The notes under the pieces are model-generated. The model searched no databases. It worked only from the letters and a program-made list of their open reading frames with translations, and was not told the DNA's origin. Source: Cohnella ginsengisoli (GTDB lineage: Bacteria > Bacillota > Bacilli > Paenibacillales > Paenibacillaceae). From it: a DNA stretch of 64,000 bases. The stretch covers positions 731,585 to 795,584 of the forward strand of contig NZ_JAPDHZ010000006.1 in NCBI RefSeq assembly GCF_029525555.1, read 5' to 3'. Both the position numbers and the translations under genes were made by a program. Shown here one piece after another: positions 29,099 through 40,148 of this stretch. The first letter of the stretch is position 1, and each line of letters opens with the position of its first letter.

Positions 29099-31089
29099 AT
29101 GGCAGTACCGTCCGGATTCAAGCTGCAATCGGAATACGAACCGCAAGGAGACCAGCCGGAAGCGATCCGTCAGCTGGTCGCCGGCATTAATGAGGGAAAG
29201 CGGCATCAGACGCTGCTCGGCGCGACGGGGACGGGCAAGACGTTCACGGTCGCGCAGACGATCGCCAAGGTGAACAAGCCCACGCTGGTCATCGCGCACA
29301 ATAAGACGCTGGCGGCGCAGCTGTGCAGCGAATTCAAGGAGTTTTTTCCGGAAAATGCCGTCGAGTACTTCGTCAGCTATTACGATTACTATCAACCGGA
29401 GGCGTATATCCCGTCCTCGGACACTTATATTGAGAAGGACTCCAGCATCAACGACGAGATCGACAAGCTCCGCCACTCCGCGACCTCGGCGCTCTTCGAG
29501 CGTCGCGACGTCATTATCGTCGCGAGCGTATCGTGCATTTACGGTCTCGGTTCTCCGGAGGAGTACCGGGACCTTCGTCTGAGCTTGCGCGTGGGGATGG
29601 AGAAATCGCGCAACGCGATCCTGCACAAGCTGGTCGACATCCAATATCAGCGCAACGATATGAACTTCACGCGCGGGACGTTTCGCGTACGCGGCGACGT
29701 CGTCGAGATCTTCCCGGTATCGGTCGGCGACCGCGCCATCCGGGTGGAGATGTTCGGCGACGAGATCGAGCGGATCACCGAGATCGACGTCCTCACGGGC
29801 GAGATCATCGGCTCGCGCGAGCATGTCTCGATCTTCCCGGCGTCTCACTTCGTGACCGCAGAAGAGAAGATGAAGGTCGCGCTGGTCAACATCGAGCGCG
29901 AACTCGAAGAGCGCCTCGCCGAACTGCGCGAGCAAGGCAAGCTGCTTGAAGCGCAGCGTCTGGAGCAGCGCACGCGTTACGACCTCGAGATGATGGCGGA
30001 GATGGGGTTCTGCTCCGGCATCGAGAACTACTCGGGCCCGCTCACGTTCCGCGAGCGAGGAGCCACGCCGTATACGTTGATGGACTTCTTCCCGGACGAC
30101 TACCTTATCGTCATTGACGAGTCCCACGTCACGCTTCCGCAGGTACGGGCCATGTACAACGGCGACCAGGCACGCAAGACGGTGCTCGTCGACCACGGCT
30201 TCCGGCTCCCTTCGGCGAAAGACAACCGTCCGCTGCGCTTCGAAGAGTTTGAGGGCAAAGCCAAGCAGCTCGTCTACGTATCGGCGACGCCCGGCCCTTA
30301 CGAGCTCGAGAACTGCCCGACCATGGTGCAGCAGATCATCCGTCCGACTGGGCTCGTCGATCCGATCATCGAGGTGCGTCCGACCAAGGGACAGATCGAC
30401 GATCTGCTAGGGGGAGATTCGAACTCGCATCGAACGCGACGAGCGCGTGCTCGTGACGACGCTCACCAAGAAGATGTCGGAGGATCTAACCGACTACATG
30501 AAGGAAGTCGGCATCAAGGTTCGCTATTTGCACTCCGACATCAAGACGCTGGAGCGGATGTCGATTCTGCGCGACCTGCGGATCGGCACGTTCGACGTGC
30601 TGGTCGGCATCAACCTCCTGCGGGAGGGGCTGGATTTGCCCGAAGTCACGTTGGTCGCCATCCTCGACGCCGATAAAGAAGGCTTTCTGCGCGCCGAACG
30701 TTCGCTGATCCAGACGATCGGCCGGGCCGCGCGCAATAGCGAAGGCAGGGTCATCATGTACGGGGACAAAATCACGGATTCGATGGCCAAGGCGATCGGA
30801 GAGACCGAACGCCGCCGCGCGATCCAAACGGCGTACAACGAGAAGCATGGCATCACCCCGCAGACCATCCGCAAAAAAAGTGCGCGACGTCATCGAGGCG
30901 ACGAAGGTCGCCGAACAGAAGAGCGCTTATCTGACCGGTCTCGAGGACGTCGACAAACTGTCCAAGAAGGACCGTCAGTCCGTCATCAACCGCCTGGAGG
31001 CCGAGATGAAGGACGCCGCCAAGAACCTCCAATTCGAACGCGCTGCTGAGCTTCGCGACGCGCTGATGGAACTCAAGGCAAGTCTATAA
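29099..31089 (+). CDS. uvrB: Excinuclease ABC subunit B (two frame breaks)
   Basis: UvrB is the damage-verifying helicase of nucleotide excision repair; it receives DNA from UvrA and recruits UvrC. The start is ATG 29099 (MAVPSGFKLQSEYEPQGDQP), preferred over GTG 29087 because GGAGGTGG lies at 29083-29090. Walker A is LLGATGTGKTFT, the beta-hairpin region includes YYDYYQPEAYIPSSDTYIEK, and the DEAH-like box is VIDESHVTLPQV. The frame breaks at the G run 30410-30414 (four Gs give LLGEIRTRIERDERVLVT) and at the A run 30873-30879 (six As give IRKKVRDVIEATK). The C-terminal UVR motif NLQFERAAELRDALMEL is present. Repaired length is about 663 residues, normal. Confidence 0.95.
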
Positions 31090-31101
31090 AGCTAGCTGCG
31101 C

Positions 31102-31140
31102 AATCCTTGCCGGGATCTCTAATCCTGGCAAGGATTTTTT
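31102..31140 (+). terminator. Intrinsic terminator after uvrB
   Basis: Arms AATCCTTGCC and GGCAAGGATT enclose a 15-nt loop that itself pairs partly (GGGAT/ATCCT), followed by TTTT. It separates uvrB from the transposase-like gene and uvrA, unlike the contiguous uvrBA of Bacillus. Confidence 0.85.
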
Positions 31141-31198
31141 GATTTGTAGGCACTAGGCTGAACTAGGCAGCTACGAGGCGTTATAATGACTTTTCGCG

Positions 31199-31271
31199 TT
31201 TCAACGATATCCCTTTCGGACAGGGAGCGTGATGACTTGAATACGTTTCAACGATATCCCCTTCACTCAGG
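31199..31271 (+). repeat. Two direct copies of the 26-bp family A repeat, left of the transposase-like gene
   Basis: Copies at 31199-31224 and 31246-31271 both read TTTCAACGATATCCC before diverging slightly, and both end in CAGG. Their spacing is 47 bp. They have the same orientation as the first five copies at 21.3 kb and face the gene at 31421. Confidence 0.9.
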
Positions 31272-31301
31272 AATGGCGCTGGAGATGCAGTTGTAATACA
31301 T

Positions 31302-31333
31302 ATATCCCAAAGATCAGATATCCCAAAGATCAG
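31302..31333 (+). repeat. Perfect 16-bp tandem duplication
   Basis: ATATCCCAAAGATCAG occurs twice head to tail (31302-31317 and 31318-31333) about 50 nt upstream of the promoter of the transposase-like gene. It could be slippage or a paired protein-binding site. Confidence 0.9.
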
Positions 31334-31341
31334 GTTACAAA

Positions 31342-31392
31342 ATGACGCTTTAAACAAATGGATCCATATGATAAAATAAGAACAAATGTTCC
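31342..31392 (+). promoter_or_regulatory. Promoter of the transposase-like gene with an SOS-type box
   Basis: AGAACAAATGTTCC (31379-31392) contains the fully symmetrical LexA half-sites GAAC-AAAT-GTTC, a better match than the boxes of uvrB and uvrA. TATGAT at 31367-31372 lies 6 nt before it, the same layout as at uvrA. The -35 is weak (ATGACG or TGACGC near 31342-31348, long spacing). SOS control is inferred from the box and the shared geometry. Confidence 0.7.
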
Positions 31393-31420
31393 CTTTTGGT
31401 GAATTGGAGGATGACCTTTT

Positions 31421-32350
31421 TTGCGTTCAACTTACGAGCAGATGCCGACCTTTCAGGAGGAAGCCTGTGAACTGGCTTTGTTCCAGGCCAAGTGGCCCAG
31501 CGGCTTTCGCTGTCCCCGTTGCGACGAATCCGCATGTTACCGCATCGCTTCCCGAAGCAAGAGGCTCTACGAGTGCCGCGCCTGCCACCATCAAACCTCG
31601 CTGACTGCAGGGACGATCATGGAGGGGACGCGCACGCCGCTCGTAAAGTGGTTCAGCGCTTTATATTTGATGCAAAAGGGGATCTCCGCTACGCTGTTGG
31701 CAGAGGTTATTCAAGTGACCTACAAGACGGCTTGGCTTATCAACCATAAGCTTAGGCATGCCATTCAATTGTGGGACGAATCGAGGCCATTAAGAGGAGA
31801 ACTGCGATTATACGGCGATTTTTATGCGCGTCCGGTCATGAGCGGGGTTTTTGATCCGCCCGATCAACGAGATCAACCGGCAATCGTAGGTGCTTCAATC
31901 GATCCGGAATCCGGCGAGGTTGCAGAAGTTAAGATTAAACGAGTGCCGCATGCTGAATTTAGACGGCGTTTATATGGTGTGGAGTCCTATGGCACTTTCC
32001 TGTGGCGCCATGTGACGGATGTAAAATCCGAAGTCCAAAACATCGAAATCGTTAGACAAAGCGATCGCGAGGGAGTAACGGAGCTCGGTTTGATTTGGCG
32101 CGGGGTTATCGGTTGGCTGGCCAGAACGTTCGGCGGAATCGGCCCCAAGCATCTGCAGGCTTATCTTGATGAATATTGTTTTCGTATCAACGCACGTTCG
32201 GATGGCTTCGGCACGCTTTTATCTTTATGCGGCATGACTCGGACCGTGACGCTTCGCGGACTAGTAAACAAAAGGAGAACTGTTCGATCTGTTAGATGGA
32301 CGAAATTAGCTAACTTTAAGCAGCAAATGAGCGGATTCCAGGTTTCTTAA
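31421..32350 (+). CDS. IS1595-like transposase-derived protein, possibly inactive
   Basis: A 309-residue protein. The N-terminal zinc ribbon (FRCPRCDES and YECRACHHQ, residues about 27-60) and the following TSLTAGTIMEGTRTPLVKWF and ISATLLAEVIQVTYKTAW helix-turn-helix are typical of IS1595-family transposases. The C-terminal GIGPKHLQAYLDEYCFRINA is also the family ending. Between them, the usual catalytic motifs are hard to find: the first Asp may survive as YGDFY, but the tDGW...Y and hxNxIE motifs are not evident (SDREGVTELGLIWRG sits at the latter). The start is TTG 31421 with GGAGG at 31406-31410; an ATG at 31411 abuts the ribosome-binding site and is out of frame. An SOS-type box precedes it. 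Codon use looks less GC-biased than its neighbours, suggesting acquisition. Confidence 0.8.
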   Translation: MRSTYEQMPTFQEEACELALFQAKWPSGFRCPRCDESACYRIASRSKRLYECRACHHQTSLTAGTIMEGTRTPLVKWFSALYLMQKGISATLLAEVIQVTYKTAWLINHKLRHAIQLWDESRPLRGELRLYGDFYARPVMSGVFDPPDQRDQPAIVGASIDPESGEVAEVKIKRVPHAEFRRRLYGVESYGTFLWRHVTDVKSEVQNIEIVRQSDREGVTELGLIWRGVIGWLARTFGGIGPKHLQAYLDEYCFRINARSDGFGTLLSLCGMTRTVTLRGLVNKRRTVRSVRWTKLANFKQQMSGFQVS

Positions 32351-32704
32351 CAACGGTTCAAGTTGAAAGATTGCCCTTGTTGTATCTTCTTTAAGCGCTG
32401 ACCTGGATTCTTGGATTGCTAATTTGTGAATCTGAGAGTGGTAAGTGTTGTCGGCGACCTGATCGAGAGGGATAGCGTTATAAAAGGGAGGGAGGAACGA
32501 TGGATTAGTTTGCTGTGCTGGGTGGACTCCTGGGGAAGCGTATGAGCTGTTGCTGTTTAGTTAGAACAACGATTGCCTGATCGAAGGGGATAACGTTGAA
32601 ATGGTCCGAAAAGAGAGCTGTTTGGGTCGGGGGGCGGCCGAATCGGTGTAAGGACCAAATGAGCAGCGCTCTCCAAGAACGCCGTGCCTTGGTGGGATTT
32701 CCAT
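32351..32704. repeat. Gap right of the transposase-like gene with two inverted family A repeats
   Basis: This non-coding stretch contains family A repeats in minus orientation at 32458-32483 and 32576-32601. The reverse complement of the latter starts TTTCAACGTTATCCCCTTCG, nearly identical to the left-hand copies. They are 118 bp apart, about twice the usual spacing, and a heavily decayed copy may lie between them near 32520. I see nothing else in the gap before the uvrA promoter. Confidence 0.85.
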
Positions 32705-32752
32705 TTGCGAACCAGTTCATCGGCAAGTATAATGAGATGAGAACACATATTC
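32705..32752 (+). promoter_or_regulatory. uvrA promoter with SOS (LexA/DinR) box
   Basis: TTGCGA (32705-32710), 17 nt, TATAAT (32728-32733), then AGAACACATATTC (32740-32752), identical over 13 bases to the box before uvrB. uvrA therefore has its own SOS promoter despite lying downstream of uvrB. Confidence 0.85.
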
Positions 32753-32825
32753 TTATGTGATGGAACGTGAACGGAGGCGGCGCGGAGAGCGAGCCCAGGC
32801 CGTTAACGACAGGAGGCTGTACGTT

Positions 32826-35691
<2,866 letters not shown>

Positions 35692-35741
35692 GATTAGATC
35701 GACGCGACCTTTACGATCAAGGACAATGACTCGCGTTGCCG

Positions 35742-35797
35742 AAGAGCAGCGGAGCAAGGGAGCTTACGAAGCTGCCGGCGCTCCGCTGCTCTTTTTT
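35742..35797 (+). terminator. Intrinsic terminator after uvrA
   Basis: The 14-nt arm AAGAGCAGCGGAGC pairs with GCTCCGCTGCTCTT, and an inner AGCTT/AAGCT hairpin fills the loop. TTTT follows. Very stable. Confidence 0.93.
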
Positions 35798-35832
35798 ACA
35801 TATTCGTAGCATGGGAAAAGGGTAAGGTTAAT

Positions 35833-35879
35833 TGCTATAATGCGTATATCCGATTGTAAAAGTCAGGAGAGCGGGAAAG
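35833..35879 (+). promoter_or_regulatory. Extended -10 promoter and RBS of the rpiA gene
   Basis: TGCTATAAT (35833-35841) is an extended -10 element; no good -35 is seen. GGGAAAGG at 35873-35879 is the ribosome-binding site for ATG 35889. Confidence 0.6.
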
Positions 35880-35888
35880 GTGAGACAT

Positions 35889-37187
35889 ATGGCAATCGAT
35901 CCAAAACGCCAGGCGGGCGAAGAGGCAGTCAAGCTGGTCGAGAACGGAATGCTGGTGGGATTGGGAACAGGATCCACCGCGTATTGGGCGATTATGGATA
36001 TCGGAAGGCGCGTTAAGGAAGGTCTGAAGATTACGGCGGTGCCGACGTCGATTCGATCCGAAGAGCTGGCGCTCTCGCTGGGGATACCGTTGGTTCCATT
36101 GGAAGGCATCCCGCCGGGCGGGATCGATTTGACGATCGACGGGGCGGACGAAGCGGATGACGACCTTAACCTGATAAAAGGCGGTGGCGGGGCGCTTCTG
36201 CGAGAGAAGATCATCGCGTCGCATAGCAAGCGTCTCGTCATTGTCGCCGACGCTTCTAAGGAAGTGAAGACAATTGGCCAGTTTCCGCTGCCGGTGGAGA
36301 TCGTGCAGTTCGGCTTCAAGCTGACGATGGGACGCCTCGAGGCGTTAGGCGGTCATCCCGTGCTTCGCCTGACTGAAGGGGACGAGCCGTTCGTGACTGA
36401 CAACGGCAACTACATCGCCGACTGCAGCTTCGGTGTCATCGAGGACGCAGAGGCGCTCGAAAAGACGCTGAACCTCATTCCGGGAGTCGTGGAGAACGGC
36501 CTGTTCGTCGGCATGGCGGAGCGCATCGTCATCGGCCGCGAAGACGGTAACGTAAGCGTTCAGGGAACGCATCAGGCGAGGTGGTACGTCTATGCGATGG
36601 ACGCCGAAAACCGGGAGCGCGAAGATCTGAGGAGCGCCATGCTGCAGCCGCTGCTCGAGCTGGCCGCGGCAGGAGCGCTGCTGGTCGAGTCTCCGCCCCC
36701 GCATCCGTATTATCGGCTGAGCAAGCGCAGCCTGGGTTTTATCGAGGTGCCGGAAGCCGCGCATGCGGACTATGAGCTTGGCGAGATGGCTGCGACCTAC
36801 GAGCTCGATACGCGCGGCGACGGCATGCGGGCGTTCCTGCGCCGCACGGGCGCCTGGGATGACGAAGCCGTGGGCGAATCGCCGGCCGACGAGGCGCCGC
36901 CCGCCAGATCGGCCGCGGATTCGCCGTCCGAACCGCTCGCGCCGCTCAAGCGGCTTGCGACAGTTGAACGGCTCATGCCGTCCGAACCGCTCACGCCGCG
37001 CGAGCGCGAAGTCGCCCGGCGCCTCGTCATGGGCGAGACGAACGCGCAGATCGGCGCCTCCCTTTACATGAGCGAAGCCGCCGTCAAGAAGCATGTGAAC
37101 GCCATGCTGTCCAAGTACGGGCTGCGCAACCGGACGCAGCTGGCCGCAAGGCTGCTCGAGAAAGGCGCCGAACGGCTCGGCCATTAA
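35889..37187 (+). CDS. rpiA: Ribose-5-phosphate isomerase A fused in frame to a LuxR-type regulator segment
   Basis: Residues 1 to about 225 are RpiA, which interconverts ribose 5-phosphate and ribulose 5-phosphate: GLGTGSTAYWAI, VPTSIRSEEL, DLTIDGADEADD, LIKGGGGALLREKII. The family normally stops near IVIGREDG. Here the frame continues without a stop through about 200 more residues: a segment with LQPLLELAAAGALLVESPPP, an acidic/Pro linker, and a LuxR-type helix-turn-helix (LTPREREVARRLVMGETNAQ, AAVKKHVNAMLSKYGLRN). An internal ATG at 36597 preceded by GAGGTGG could be a separate start. So either this is a true fusion or rpiA's stop was lost through an indel near 36545; no homopolymer is there. 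A two-component pair follows, which suits a regulator but not an isomerase. Confidence 0.85.
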   Translation: MAIDPKRQAGEEAVKLVENGMLVGLGTGSTAYWAIMDIGRRVKEGLKITAVPTSIRSEELALSLGIPLVPLEGIPPGGIDLTIDGADEADDDLNLIKGGGGALLREKIIASHSKRLVIVADASKEVKTIGQFPLPVEIVQFGFKLTMGRLEALGGHPVLRLTEGDEPFVTDNGNYIADCSFGVIEDAEALEKTLNLIPGVVENGLFVGMAERIVIGREDGNVSVQGTHQARWYVYAMDAENREREDLRSAMLQPLLELAAAGALLVESPPPHPYYRLSKRSLGFIEVPEAAHADYELGEMAATYELDTRGDGMRAFLRRTGAWDDEAVGESPADEAPPARSAADSPSEPLAPLKRLATVERLMPSEPLTPREREVARRLVMGETNAQIGASLYMSEAAVKKHVNAMLSKYGLRNRTQLAARLLEKGAERLGH

Positions 37188-37206
37188 GGAGAAGGAGGAC
37201 GCAAGG

Positions 37207-38636
37207 ATGTTGTTCGTATGGCCGGTTTTATGGGCGGTGGCGCTGTTTCTCCTGGCCGCGGGCTCGGGCTCTTCCGCATCCCGGCGGCTCGCCGCGGTGT
37301 CGTTCTTCGCCGGGACGGGCGCGCTTGCCGCCGTCCTCGACTTGAATATCATACCGGCGCTGGCGGACGGCGCGGTTCGCGACCGTTGGGAGCAGCCGCT
37401 CTATCGTCTGCAAGCCGCAGCCTCCGTCACCTCCTACTACGGCGTCCCCTATGCCTTTTTGTTGTTCGCGCTGGCGTTCCGTCCCGTGCGGATGCATCCC
37501 GCGCTTCGGCGCGCGCTGCCCATCGCGCTCCTGGCGCCGATCGCGCTCTGCCTGCTGCTGACGCCGGGGTATACCGAGCGCTATCCGATCTCCTTCGAGG
37601 TCGTCGTATGGTGGGCTGCGCCGTACATCCTTTATGGCGCGGCGCATATTTTGCTGCTGAGGCCCCGGCGCTCACCGCTCTCCCCGACCTACTGGATCGT
37701 CTGCCTCGCCGTCGTTCCTCCTGTCTTGTTTCTCATGGTCATGAGCTACGTGCTGCCCAGCCTCGGCATGCTGCGCATGTGGGTATACAACGCATGGGTG
37801 GCGTCGCTGGCGGTCGCCGTATTTCTGATCGGACTGTTCAGCTACGGATTTATGGGCATCCGGCTGTTGGTCGACCGCCGCAGGTTGGACACGACGTGGA
37901 GAGCCGTCAACGCCGGCACGGCCATCCTGAACCACGCCATGAAAAACGACGCGGGCAAGCTGCGTTTGTTCGGAGAGAAGACGAAGCGATATGCGGAAAA
38001 GACCAACCAGCCCGAGCTGCTGCGCGATATCGAGACGATGCTGTCCGCCTCGCTGCACATGCAGGAGATGATCGCCCGCGTCCACCGGCGCACCGGCGAT
38101 CTGGAGCTGCGGCGGACGAGCGTCCGCCTGGGCGAGCTGCTTCGCGATACGCTCGCCGCGCTGGAGCCGCAGCTCGACGGGATCCGGACGCAGCTCCTGC
38201 TGCCGGCGCGAGAGTGGCGGGCGGAGGTGGATGCGGCGCAGCTGGGCGAGGCGCTGAACAACATCGTCGCCAATGCCGCCGAGGCGATCAAGGGACGCGG
38301 CGGGGCGCTGACGGTGAAGCTGTCCGAAGGAAGGCGCGAGCTCGTGGTGGAGGTCGCGGACACCGGTCCCGGCATGACGCGGAGCCAACGCGCCCATGCG
38401 CTGGAGCCCTTCTATACGACAAAGGGCGGCGGGACGAACTTCGGTTTGGGTTTGCCATACGCCTACCAGGTCATGCGCAAGCACGGGGGGGGTCGCTCGC
38501 GATCCGGAGCAAGAGCGGTCAAGGTACGAGCGTCTATTTGACATTGCCGATTCGGAGCGTGCGGGCGCGCCTGGATCATTCGACGCCGTCCCCGGCGCCG
38601 AACCCAAAGGAGGCGGGGCTGGATGCAAGCCATTAA
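37207..38636 (+). CDS. Membrane sensor histidine kinase (frame altered in a G run)
   Basis: The N-terminal half has about seven hydrophobic segments, like 7TM-type sensor modules. The kinase part begins near residue 230: a phospho-acceptor His in GTAILNHAMKNDAGKLRLFG, the N box EALNNIVANAAEAI, G1 VADTGPGMTRSQ and G2 GGGTNFGLGLPYA. The frame changes in the eight-G run 38485-38492 (six or nine Gs needed), then reads SLAIRSKSGQGTSVYLTLP, the expected kinase ending, and stops at 38636. The start is ATG 37207 with AAGGAGG. It overlaps the response regulator by 14 nt, so the two are a pair. Its signal is unknown. Confidence 0.88.
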
Positions 38637-39339
38637 GATATGGATCGTGGAAGACGACGAGGATTGGCGCAGGGGACTCGTCTCCTACCTGAACGAGGAG
38701 CCGGATCTACAGGTGAAGCTGGCGAGCGGCGACCCCGACCAGGTTCGCGGCGCGTTAGCGCGGACGGAAGGGGCGGAGGATTCACTGGCGCCTGATGTCG
38801 TACTCATGGATATCATGCTGCACGGCTTGCCCGAGGGCATCGCGCTGGCGGAGGAGGTCGCCGTCGCCGCCGGCGCGCGCGTCATCATGCTGACGTCGAT
38901 GGAGGAGAAAGACCTTATCCTGCGCTCTTTCCAGGCGGGCGCCATCGACTATCAGCTGAAGACGGACTTCGAGGGCCTGCCCGAGGCGATCCGGGGCGCC
39001 GCCCGGCGCGAGGCGCCGATCAGTCCGGCGGCCGCGTCGCGAATGCGGGAGGAGTTCAAGCGCCTCAAGGCGTTGGAGCGGGAGTTCGAGGTCAAGAAGA
39101 TGCAGGACTTGATCACCCCCGCGGAGCTTCAGCTGCTCGAGATGGTCGACCGCGGCTATTCGCAGTCGCAGATCGCGGACAGGCAGTTCATCTCGATCCG
39201 CACGGTCAAAAACCATATCAATCACATCCTCCGCAAGCTCGGCGTCCCCGGCTCCAAAGAGGCGGCCAGGCAGGCTAGGGACATGGGGTTGTTCAAGCCG
39301 AAGGAAGAATCGGGGCGCCCCCCGGACTCCCGGGAATAA
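38623..39339 (+). CDS. Two-component response regulator with LuxR-like HTH
   Basis: A 238-residue regulator. The receiver domain has the acidic pair IWIVEDDEDW, the phospho-acceptor Asp in VVLMDIMLHGLPEG (about residue 66), Thr/Ser in VIMLTSMEEKD and the Lys in YQLKTDFEG. The output domain contains ITPAELQLLEMVDRGYSQSQ and ISIRTVKNHINHILRKLGV, a LuxR/NarL helix-turn-helix. It is coupled to the preceding kinase. Together with the LuxR-type segment fused to rpiA, two LuxR-type DNA-binding domains lie within 2.5 kb. Confidence 0.92.
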   Translation: MQAIKIWIVEDDEDWRRGLVSYLNEEPDLQVKLASGDPDQVRGALARTEGAEDSLAPDVVLMDIMLHGLPEGIALAEEVAVAAGARVIMLTSMEEKDLILRSFQAGAIDYQLKTDFEGLPEAIRGAARREAPISPAAASRMREEFKRLKALEREFEVKKMQDLITPAELQLLEMVDRGYSQSQIADRQFISIRTVKNHINHILRKLGVPGSKEAARQARDMGLFKPKEESGRPPDSRE

Positions 39340-39360
39340 ACGGTTCGCGGAAGCGACAAG

Positions 39361-39394
39361 ATGGTACCACGTAAAGTTGGTACTATTTTTTTTT
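39361..39394 (+). terminator. Intrinsic terminator after the response regulator
   Basis: ATGGTACCA pairs with TTGGTACTAT (one wobble) across CGTAAAG and is followed by nine Ts. Confidence 0.82.
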
Positions 39395-39437
39395 GCCCTG
39401 ATTTTCTAAAATGAGGGTGAGAGAGGGGGGAGCGCGT

Positions 39438-40148
39438 ATGACGTTCGAACCGTACGGAGCGCCGCATTGGGCGGCGCTCGGACTGCTGGCGCTGATCGTC
39501 GCGGCTATGTGCGCCCAGCGGCGAAGGCTGCGGGGCTCGAAGCGAGCCCGTATCGCCCTGGCTGCGGCGTCTGCCGCCGTCGAGCTGGCGATGCTGGCCG
39601 ATCGCGCGGTTACGAGGAATTGGGACATCTATGCGCTGCCGTTCGAGCTGTGCAGCCTCATGATCTGGCTGACCGCGATTATGATGCTGACCGGCAGCCG
39701 GCGGCTGTACGAGGCAACGTTTTTCCTCGGCATCCTAGGCGCGGCCCAAGCGCTGGCGACGCCCGACCTGACGGCTCCGTTTCCGACGTTCGGCTTCGCG
39801 CACTTCTTCCTTGGGCATATCCTCATCGTCGTTTCCAATCTGTACATGACGATTGTAGAAGGTTATCGCCCGACGCTGCGATCCGCTCTGCGCGCCTTCG
39901 GCTGGCTCCAGGCGCTTGCGGTGCCCGCCGCGATCGCAGACATGCTGGCCGGAACCAACTTCATGTTCCTCGCCCGAAAGCCGCCTTCGGCGTCGCTGCT
40001 CGATCTGCTCGGTCCGTGGCCCTGGTACCTGCTGGAGCTCGAGGCCGTCGCCCTTGCGCTCTGCCTGCTCCTGCTCGGTCTCGTCAAACTGGCCGATCGC
40101 TTCTTTTCAAGTCCCATTCGATCACCCAAGGAGGATTCGCCGTCATGA
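39438..40148 (+). CDS. YwaF/TIGR02206-type membrane protein
   Basis: A 236-residue integral membrane protein with about six to seven hydrophobic segments. Conserved-looking motifs are NWDIYALPFELCSLMIWLT, FPTFGFAHFFLGHILIVVSN and ADMLAGTNFMFLARKP, with PWPWYLLELEAVAL near the end; these fit the TIGR02206 (YwaF) family. No function is established for the family. The start is ATG 39438 after an AG-rich ribosome-binding site. The stop overlaps the next start (ATGA), so both are translated together. Confidence 0.8.
   Translation: MTFEPYGAPHWAALGLLALIVAAMCAQRRRLRGSKRARIALAAASAAVELAMLADRAVTRNWDIYALPFELCSLMIWLTAIMMLTGSRRLYEATFFLGILGAAQALATPDLTAPFPTFGFAHFFLGHILIVVSNLYMTIVEGYRPTLRSALRAFGWLQALAVPAAIADMLAGTNFMFLARKPPSASLLDLLGPWPWYLLELEAVALALCLLLLGLVKLADRFFSSPIRSPKEDSPS

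Larger units (their letters stand above)
31199..32601 (+). mobile_element. Putative repeat-bracketed element carrying an IS1595-like gene
   Basis: Two family A repeats in plus orientation (31199, 31246) and two in minus orientation (32458-32483, 32576-32601) bracket a single transposase-like gene, about 1.4 kb in all. It interrupts the normally adjacent uvrB and uvrA. I see no short flanking target duplication, and the repeats are longer and more numerous than normal IS1595 ends, so the true boundaries are uncertain. It may be an old, immobile remnant or a domesticated unit. Confidence 0.5.

Noticed and set aside
39345..39394. T-box riboswitch suggested by TGGTACCACG before a T run
   Set aside because: A T-box needs about 150-200 nt of leader, but the response-regulator coding sequence ends only about 20 nt upstream; the motif is part of a simple terminator stem.
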